NCBI GenBank assembly: GCA_002270565.1
Contig: NQMI01000024.1
Location: forward strand, 248,001-312,000
Length of the DNA stretch: 64,000 bases
Reading direction: 5' to 3'
Source: Stenocarpella maydis
Lineage: Eukaryota; Ascomycota; Sordariomycetes; Diaporthales; Diaporthaceae
In this document: positions 57,526-64,000 of the stretch, piece by piece
Numbering within the stretch: the first letter of the stretch is position 1
Layout: every line of letters starts with the position of its first letter
Made by a program: the position numbers and the translations under genes
Notes under the pieces: model-generated
Databases searched by the model: none
The model's input: only the letters and a program-made list of their open reading frames with translations
Told to the model about the DNA's origin: nothing

Positions 57526-59469
57526 CTAGGTGAAAGAGCCGCTGCTCAAGGTCATTCGGTGTAACAAATCTTCAGCAATTATGAGAAGGTTCTCAGGTAG
57601 CGATTCCCAAAGTATCTTGATGCTCAGATCTATGTCGTCTTGTATGGAGCGAAGGACAAATGAGTTTCCGGAGGCTTGCTTGCCTGGTTCTTCTCGTAGC
57701 AAATGGAACAGATTTCTCACATTTTGGGCAGGCTTGTCCATTGACTGAAGGGAATTTCCGGACTGATGATTCTCACCAAGGCCCAGAACTTGACCCCATA
57801 TTTCGAATCGCTTCTGTGCGAGCCAAAGACTCTCTAGGTGGTGTGCACGAGTTGCCGATGGGCCTTCGGCTCCGCGGACCTTGAGAAAGATATCTCGAAC
57901 AGAGTCGAAATGGCTTTGTAGAGTCAAGAATACCAAACTTCGGTGCAGCTCATCCATGTCAGGTCTTTCTTTGGGTTCCTTCCGAAGGGCTTGGAGGGAT
58001 AGATCGAGGAGGCTCGCCGATAAGCCCGGAAGGAGATCAATATGCTTCAGGCCCTCGATCCATTTCAGTACTTCCCGCTTGATCTCACCATGGGCCTGGC
58101 AGAAACCGGAATCTACGAATAGAGGCAACCGGCCATCCGTGAGTCTCTTCTTGCGGAACTCTTCGATGCCGTCCCTACCCTTCAGCATGTAGGTGACACC
58201 TTCCACAATGAGACAACCGAAAGCCCACACAGAAATTCCTCGATTGACAGTTTGTGGCTTTTCCTCCATATCGGTACACTCTGGTGCAATGTAGTCCCCA
58301 CCAATAGGCTTATACGGCGTATGTAATGAAGCCCCTGCGTCCTTCAAACGGCTCAGCCTGAAGTCGGTGAGAATGATAGTATCATGGCTGACCAATATAT
58401 TGGGAGGCCGGAGATCGTGATGATAGCCGATAGCCTCAATCTCGACATCATGTTCTTTCACGTTTAGATGGAGGCGATGTGTCATGGAGAGGGCCGACGC
58501 TAGGCCAGTAAGTGCCGAATAGAAGGTGAAGTCCCATTGGAACTCCTTGTGGCGATTTTCAGACGTCAGAAACTTGCCGAGATCCGTATCAATATACGAG
58601 AAAAGAAAGATGTACTCCTCTCCGTGTGTGTAAGAGCCCCAGAATTGAATGATATCCTGATGTCTGAGTTGGTTCAAAAGTCGCAGGCACTTGCTTTCTC
58701 TCTGAAAGTCGTCTATGCGGTCTCTGGCTTTGAGTCGCTTCCGCACCACACGCACATCTGCTTGCTGGAAGTCAAGATCTTGCCCCGCTCCTTCGGCCAA
58801 GTATTCGTGAGATTGCATCGCGGTGTTTGCTTCTTGGTGGATGAAGCTCTGCTGGGACGGTGATATACCGACTCTTTCCACGTCACCGTAAACACCAGAG
58901 CCGATTTGCTTGGCGCTTACGAATGGCAGGATGAGTCGTCTGTCTGGAATCTGACAATGGGACTCCCACATACGCTCGGGAAATTCGAAAGGTATAAATG
59001 TCCACTGGAAGTCTGATGCAAGCCGGGAACCGAGGTGACGGCCCACGATCACCTCAGCCGTCTCCTTCTTCAACGGAAACTGGCTATCGAGAATTCCATG
59101 TTTGCGGAAGTCAACGATCCAATCCTCCCAAGCATTATGAATGAGCATGGCAAAGACCCTCTTCCCGGCTTTGAATATCGTCTCCACCAGTTTGATCCGC
59201 TCATCTGGTTCACATCTCAACTCTTGAACAGCGGCCTTGATGACGTCGAAAGTGAATATGTCATGGAGTTTATCGTTAGGTAGGAAGCGATGCTGAGAGA
59301 TTGACGTGACTAGGCTGTCCCCTATCCGTCCACGAACAGCTTCAATGCATGTCCGGTCAATATGCGAGCGAGACTGCATGATTCTAGCAGCTATTATCAG
59401 CGATGGAAAGGCGAATAGACGGACGAGCTCGAGCAAGTAAGCTACGAGATTGAAGTAAGTCGAGGTCAT
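57526..59469 (-). CDS. Protein kinase-like frame directly upstream of, and in frame with, the NLR
   Basis: One exon of 647 aa from ATG 59469 (in-frame codons to 59481 have only TTG). An N-terminal region of about 180 residues is followed by a kinase domain: glycine loop QIGSGVYGDV, a Lys in VVRKRL (possible VAIK Lys), catalytic loop HHDLRPPNIL, DFR instead of DFG, and GGDYIAPEC for APE. The C-terminal 200 residues are family-specific. DFG to DFR would harm magnesium binding, so activity is doubtful; some fungal NLR-linked kinase domains may act as scaffolds. The frame ends in TAG (57528-57526), then 11 sense codons lead to the NLR ATG with no frame change. I think the two halves were once one protein. 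Another frame (MEKFEQFDDLDLLQ, near 59490) overlaps the 5' end and could be the true start by splicing. Confidence 0.75.
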   Translation of the reverse strand: MTSTYFNLVAYLLELVRLFAFPSLIIAARIMQSRSHIDRTCIEAVRGRIGDSLVTSISQHRFLPNDKLHDIFTFDVIKAAVQELRCEPDERIKLVETIFKAGKRVFAMLIHNAWEDWIVDFRKHGILDSQFPLKKETAEVIVGRHLGSRLASDFQWTFIPFEFPERMWESHCQIPDRRLILPFVSAKQIGSGVYGDVERVGISPSQQSFIHQEANTAMQSHEYLAEGAGQDLDFQQADVRVVRKRLKARDRIDDFQRESKCLRLLNQLRHQDIIQFWGSYTHGEEYIFLFSYIDTDLGKFLTSENRHKEFQWDFTFYSALTGLASALSMTHRLHLNVKEHDVEIEAIGYHHDLRPPNILVSHDTIILTDFRLSRLKDAGASLHTPYKPIGGDYIAPECTDMEEKPQTVNRGISVWAFGCLIVEGVTYMLKGRDGIEEFRKKRLTDGRLPLFVDSGFCQAHGEIKREVLKWIEGLKHIDLLPGLSASLLDLSLQALRKEPKERPDMDELHRSLVFLTLQSHFDSVRDIFLKVRGAEGPSATRAHHLESLWLAQKRFEIWGQVLGLGENHQSGNSLQSMDKPAQNVRNLFHLLREEPGKQASGNSFVLRSIQDDIDLSIKILWESLPENLLIIAEDLLHRMTLSSGSFT

Positions 59470-59925
59470 CAAACTGTTCAAACTTCTCCATACCGGGTGA
59501 AGTATGCTTGATGAAATTCGTCCTGGCCTTGTATGTCAGCTGGCCTGTGTGGCCGTGGCAAGGCTTTTTGCAAGCCATACTGCGTGCGCCCTTTTCTGCG
59601 GTCATCATGCATTGCGCCCCAGCACCGCCGAGCACATATCGCCAGGAGAATGCCTCGCTACTTCTGCAACCGAGGCCAAGCCTAAAATTGCCGTGGGAAT
59701 ATAAGGACTCTGCAATGTCCTAAAAGAATGTCCACTCCATCGGTCCAGCTTGTGGGCCATACTTCAGACGTCTTCGGCGCTCTACTGCGTGAGAAACGAA
59801 ACAACCATGGCCACTACCTACCTGGAAGCGCGCTACGTAGATCGAGCCAAGCTGAGTGCGTTACTGCAAGTTTTTTTTTTGAACAGAACTACAGCGTGCA
59901 GGTCAGTACCTGCTTCATGAAGACA

Positions 59926-60288
59926 TTAGCTCAAGTACTCGTAGCTAATGCCCCTCAGATTTCCAGTGACCTCATCTCGATCGAGGCGTCCAAGCAGCTT
60001 ACCGAAGCACGTGCTTCCATTCCTAGAACCATCTGATATCGTGAAATTGACCATATTTGAAATCTGGTTCAGGCAGAGAAAAATTCTATAACAGTCAACA
60101 AATGAGTGGCTCAAGTCGGGGTGTGACTCGGAAAGTGTGGCGGTGATTGCTGCAGGCTGAGCTGCAGTGAAACCTTGACTATCAGCAGTCCACCATGCAC
60201 AAACCCAGTTAGCACCTAAATGTACTCGAGAAGGAAGTCTCCGCACGATGACATAGGCGGTGGTAATGGGGAAGTTCAAGCTATTCAT
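59926..60288 (-). other. Possible exon of unknown protein
   Basis: A 120-codon minus-strand stretch with natural protein composition (AYVIVRRLPSRVHLGANWVC ... SHPDLSHSFVDCYRIFLCL). I cannot assign a family. It lies upstream of the kinase on the same strand, so it may be an exon of that gene or a remnant. Low certainty. Confidence 0.3.
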
Positions 60289-60456
60289 GCAAAATTGTCA
60301 GCAGCCGGTCCTGCCTTCATGTATTTCTTGTACTTCACCCCAATGCTCTAACATCATATTATGTGACCAAGCCGATGATCTGGTCATTCTATTTTACCCG
60401 CCATGAGAGCTGGTAGACTCGTTCAGCTGTAATATGAAACAATGGTTTCCTCGCAG

Positions 60457-62331
60457 TTTCTAGCTACTGGGCCGGAGAATCAAGGAATAGCTCCTCGTCA
60501 CGGAGCCGGTCTAGGTGGCTTATACTTAGCAGCTCGGTATAGAGGTCTTAGAAGTCTCTGGAAAGAATTTGAATCCAGAGTTTCAGACCTATTTATTGAG
60601 GATGACGGCGAGAGCAGGATCGGTCTTGCCATCAGCGGAAGGGATCAACTCCTATCGGCAGCAACTTCTCAAGATTTACGAAGAGCACTTGGAAAAGAAG
60701 TATCGAAGCTTTTGTGAGTCTACACTTTGTGTATACGTCTTTTTGCGTCTATTATTTGTATAGAAATCATTTTGTATCTCTGATTAATTTTTTTTCCAGC
60801 AGAATTCTCAACAGACGTAACTCCTGGAGTAGGATAGGCATCACCATCGATTGTTTCTCGGACGTGTGCCAACTTGCTCACCTCTCGCCATACTTCTTGC
60901 ACTTTGTTATGGGACTGGGGCGAAAATTCTCATCAACAGACGAAGACTTCATGTCATATTATAGCACAATATCCCCAAGCAACGATCGCACGGTCTGCGG
61001 CTTGAACAGCGAAGCGGCGACGAGTGTTGCGTCACACTGGGGTCAGCCTTTCCAACATATGATTCAACTACGGATAGTCTAACACTTCAAGCTCTTAGGT
61101 CTATGTTACAACATCCGATACTTTGAAAGGCATGGTCGAAGCCTAGAGGATCCGTGGTCATGTCGCCAGTCAGCTCTTCACCACAGTTTCTCGCAAGGTT
61201 CAAAGCAGTCTACCTGGGTGATAATACAGCCCCTGGAATCTTTCGATGCAGCTTTGGGCTCAGAACTACATACGATTTCTATACATATCAGGTATCTGAG
61301 CGGTGGTCTTGCCAATTCGAGGCAATACCTTGACACCTTCGCACAGAGGTTCAAGGTTCTCGTTGAGTGAAATCCTTGCAAGCCCCAAAGGTTCTAATTC
61401 TAACCACTAGGCCTGCCATTATTGTCTAGAGAACCAGCATATTGCAATACCAAACCCATATCAAAAGTTCAAAATCGGCTTTTCTCAAGAGCAGCATCTC
61501 CACAACTTCAGAGGCAAGCTTTGCCACGCACAAAATATTCTAATTCACACAAGCAATACTATTCAACTCATCCGCGAACACGGAAATAGTATGGCACATC
61601 AAAAAGGGATCTCCCACGAGGAGCACTGCAGCTTTCAGCGGGGCCTGAGCAATTTGTCCCGAGAGGTCGACGGTTACATTGGCATATCCCGCAAGCTCCT
61701 CCGGATGTCAGATGATCTCAAGTCGATGGCGAATGTCTCCAACGCGTGCCCAATATCCTCGTCACTCTCCTGCACGCCGCACCGGCTAACATCCCTGCCG
61801 CTACAGTACGACAACATCCTCACGTTCCGCGGCCAAGAGCTACATCATGATACCAGCCTCAAGCTCGCCCAGCTGGCGCAGGCTGATGCGGTCGAGAATA
61901 AGGACATGGCGGTTCTCGCGGACCTCACGTACAAGGACTCGCGGACGATGTGTATCGCGACGCTGATTGCCATGTTCTATCTCCCAGCCAATCTGGTCAT
62001 GGTGTGTCTCCTAATCGCCCCATATTCCTTCATCCCTCCCATACGTTTATCTTGGTGTAGACGCCACTGGCATAAGAGTCTTTAGCCAATATCCTGCATT
62101 CCCGCTGACATGCATTCTCTTGGCGATAACCAGTCGTTCTTTAGTAGTACGCTTGTATGGTTTGGTACAGCAGTTGACGCTGCGGAAAGCGATGGCTCGA
62201 GGATGTGAGTTCGAGATGAGGTGTGGATCGCAACAATCGCGTCGATTGTGCTGGCCGCCGCCACCGTTTGTCGGTCTTGGTTGTGGAATTCCAGGGAGCA
62301 GAGGAAAAGCAACACGGGTTACAAGCCCTAG
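60457..62331 (+). pseudogene. Two-TM CorA-like fungal protein, damaged
   Basis: The blocks resemble a fungal family of long cytosolic proteins ending in two membrane helices like CorA magnesium transporters, without an evident GMN motif. In order: GIAPRHGAGLGGLYLAARY, CFSDVCQLAHLSPYFLHFV, GLGRKFSSTDEDFMSYYS, DPWSCRQSALHHSFS, FSQEQHLHNFRGKLCHAQ, a coiled coil, YDNILTFRGQELHHDTSLKL, then helix 1 (TMCIATLIAMFYLPANLVM) and helix 2 (IATIASIVLAAATVC). Lesions: an extra A in the run 60693-60696 shifts the frame just before a GTGAGT donor; a TGA at 62206-62208 stops translation before helix 2; and the expected donor near 61730 reads GCGAAT, so 78 nt may stay in. The intron 62002-62133 is normal. The start may lie further left. 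The family name is from memory and moderately sure. Confidence 0.5.
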
Positions 62332-62594
62332 CAGCAAGAGTACACGTGAAATAGCCACACATGCCTGCTTTTGTATTTTCCATAGTAACATCAACTGGTT
62401 CTCATAGCATAATAGCAATCTATTTGATAATATTGGGTGGTATCATGCATACGAAGGTACACATCATAGATCCAATGCCTGCTTGAGCGCTGCCGATATG
62501 AACTCAGGAGCCATAGTAACACGCACACATATTAACAAATCAGGGTATTAATCCTCATTATCCAACATAATGCCGTAAAAGCAACGGACTCTCT

Positions 62595-63052
62595 CTACTC
62601 CTTCTTTGCACTGGTTTCCCCCTCCCTCACCATCCCCTCGCACCCCACAGCCTTACCAGCCATCTCCTCCGCCCTGCCGTACCCCCAGCTGCCCGCGTCG
62701 CGGCCCTCGGCCGCAGCCTTCATGTCCGCCGCGCCGCGCGCCTTGGCCTGCTCCCCGGAGGCCTTCCACGCCTTTGAGCCTGTGAAGTTGCCAATGGTGG
62801 CCTTTGGGATTGAATGTTAGCGGGTCCCGCCCCCCAGGTGTCTCCTAAACGTTAAGGGAGGAAGGGTGTCGGTGATTGTTGCGGTTGTGGGCGAAGGGAG
62901 ACCCTCCCGGAATGAGTCTGGGTGGACGGATATCTCTTCTTTTAAACAAAAAGAAGAAGGGGGGGGCTTATTTGACTCACCTCCGTGGCACCCTTGACGT
63001 ACTCGGCGTGTCCTCCAACAAGGCTGGGCTGCTGGTTCTCGGTGCTAGACAT
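62595..63052 (-). CDS. CsbD-like small stress protein
   Basis: Two exons (63052-62981, 62801-62595) with a 179-nt intron (GTGAGT...CAAAG) give 92 aa. The sequence MSSTENQQPSLVGGHAEYVK then GATEATIGNFTGSKAWKASG, with many Ala, Gly and Lys, matches the fungal group of small hydrophilic CsbD-like proteins (related by annotation to bacterial stress protein CsbD and to cruciform-DNA-binding Hmp1). The end GKAVGCEGM..EGETSAKKE is also typical. These proteins are abundant in spores and under stress; their biochemical role is unclear. Complete gene. Confidence 0.8.
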
Positions 63053-64000
63053 GTTGGTAGCTATTGCTCACGTTCTGAACTGATGATACTAGGATATTGC
63101 TCGACAAGGAAGGTTATTTCCGAGTTATGCCTGCGGCCTTTCTTCAAGCTCAAGATACAAAAGATACCCAAAATCACTCCTGAACAAAGGGATTTGATAA
63201 AATTCGTGAGTTGATGTAATAAGCCCGACGCTCGAGGCGTTTCAATATGACGTACTCGACCACCCGGGGCAAATTTGACGTCATCCAGCGGCCTCTTGGA
63301 TGTGCGTGTCGCCTATTCGACAACCACAACATCGACCACAACATCGACCACACCACCACATCCGCAGTGTATTTTGATCCCGTGGTGCTGGTCGATCTCT
63401 CTGGTGGGGGGAGGGGGAGGGGTTCGCCTCAAGGTATGAAGTAGGGTCGATTGGCGGTCGGTCACCTTGCGGGACGCCGTCAGACATGATTCTGGACAGC
63501 GTCAGTTGTCACCACATCCAGCTAATTCTAGAGAGGCAGTATATTGGCCAGGTATCCTCTGATAAGGCCAACATATTCTTTGCCAGAAAGGGTGTATCAA
63601 ATATTGGTGACGCGGAATGCCGGATTTGATAGACCGTTTAAACGGCTGGGCCAGTGTTGCGACCAGCGTGCGTCTTGTAGGTCAAGACCCGCCTGAATTC
63701 TTGATACCACGAAGTCCTCGCCGCAGCCATAAATAAGCCTGTCGATCACTAATGTATATGCATATATGACAAGGAATCGTGAGTGTGATGATTCGGTGAT
63801 TGTCTCGTCTCTCGTCTATTGCCCTTCTATTTCATCTACTGGTATCTGGTTCTACTGCGCACGCTGGGGTCTTTCTCTTCCAGCCAAAATCCTCAACAAA
63901 CCACGCAGACCCGTGCCTCCTCCTATAGGGCCTCCATTCCCTGGAGCAGGAGACATTGTAGATCCTGTGTCTATCTCTCTATGACGGACTAGAAAACCTC
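63053..64000. other. Right edge, no supported gene
   Basis: It holds the promoter of the CsbD-like gene. A minus-strand frame near the end (63840-63970) reads MSPAPGNGGPIGGGTGLRG and could be the end of a gene coming from the right, but the evidence is too thin. Confidence 0.45.

Overview
The window is nuclear DNA of a filamentous ascomycete (Pezizomycotina, most likely Sordariomycetes). Supporting signs are short GT-AG introns of 50-100 bp in most genes, fungal-only families (Yvc1-type TRP channel, PTH11-like 7-TM receptors, DUF4246, NACHT-type NLRs, DHA2 and Dal5-type transporters), and long AT-richer stretches with decayed genes. I saw no tRNA, rRNA or CRISPR array. A 14-base run of N at 31540-31553 marks a scaffold gap.

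Layout. 1-22 kb is mostly core genome: the end of a DUF4246 gene (minus), a Yvc1-type vacuolar cation channel, a decayed DCR2-like metallophosphoesterase, a short acidic nuclear-type protein (minus), an unusually long gene-free stretch of about 5 kb, a 1330-aa TBC RabGAP of Msb3/Gyp3 type, and an E2 ubiquitin-conjugating enzyme (minus). 22-25 kb is gene-poor and holds a relic of a polyketide-synthase methyltransferase domain. 25-31 kb has a GNAT acetyltransferase, a 14-TM MFS transporter and a MAPEG protein around a repeat-rich desert. 31-49 kb is accessory: two PTH11-like receptor genes with broken frames, a mitochondrial-type DEAD-box helicase (the one core gene here), a Dal5-type permease, a TauD-type dioxygenase and an amino-acid/GABA-type permease. 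The Dal5-type permease and the TauD enzyme are head to head and could form a sulfonate-use pair.

The most unusual locus is at 49285-53016: one intron-less 1243-aa reading frame that joins a complete Mre11/SbcD nuclease to a complete Rad50/SbcC ATPase. Eukaryotes normally encode these as two separate proteins. Next to it, 53.4-59.5 kb carries a protein-kinase frame and an NLR (helical domain, NACHT, C2H2 fingers, ankyrin) on the same strand and in the same frame, separated by a single TAG. The NLR part has further lesions of the C-to-T kind expected from repeat-induced point mutation (RIP). A damaged two-TM CorA-like gene and a small CsbD-like stress protein close the window.

Limits. Exon borders were placed by eye from splice consensus, reading frame and remembered family motifs. 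Nothing was aligned to a database. Several accessory genes need a 1-nt frame correction, often in a homopolymer, so true pseudogenes and consensus errors cannot be separated from this sequence alone.
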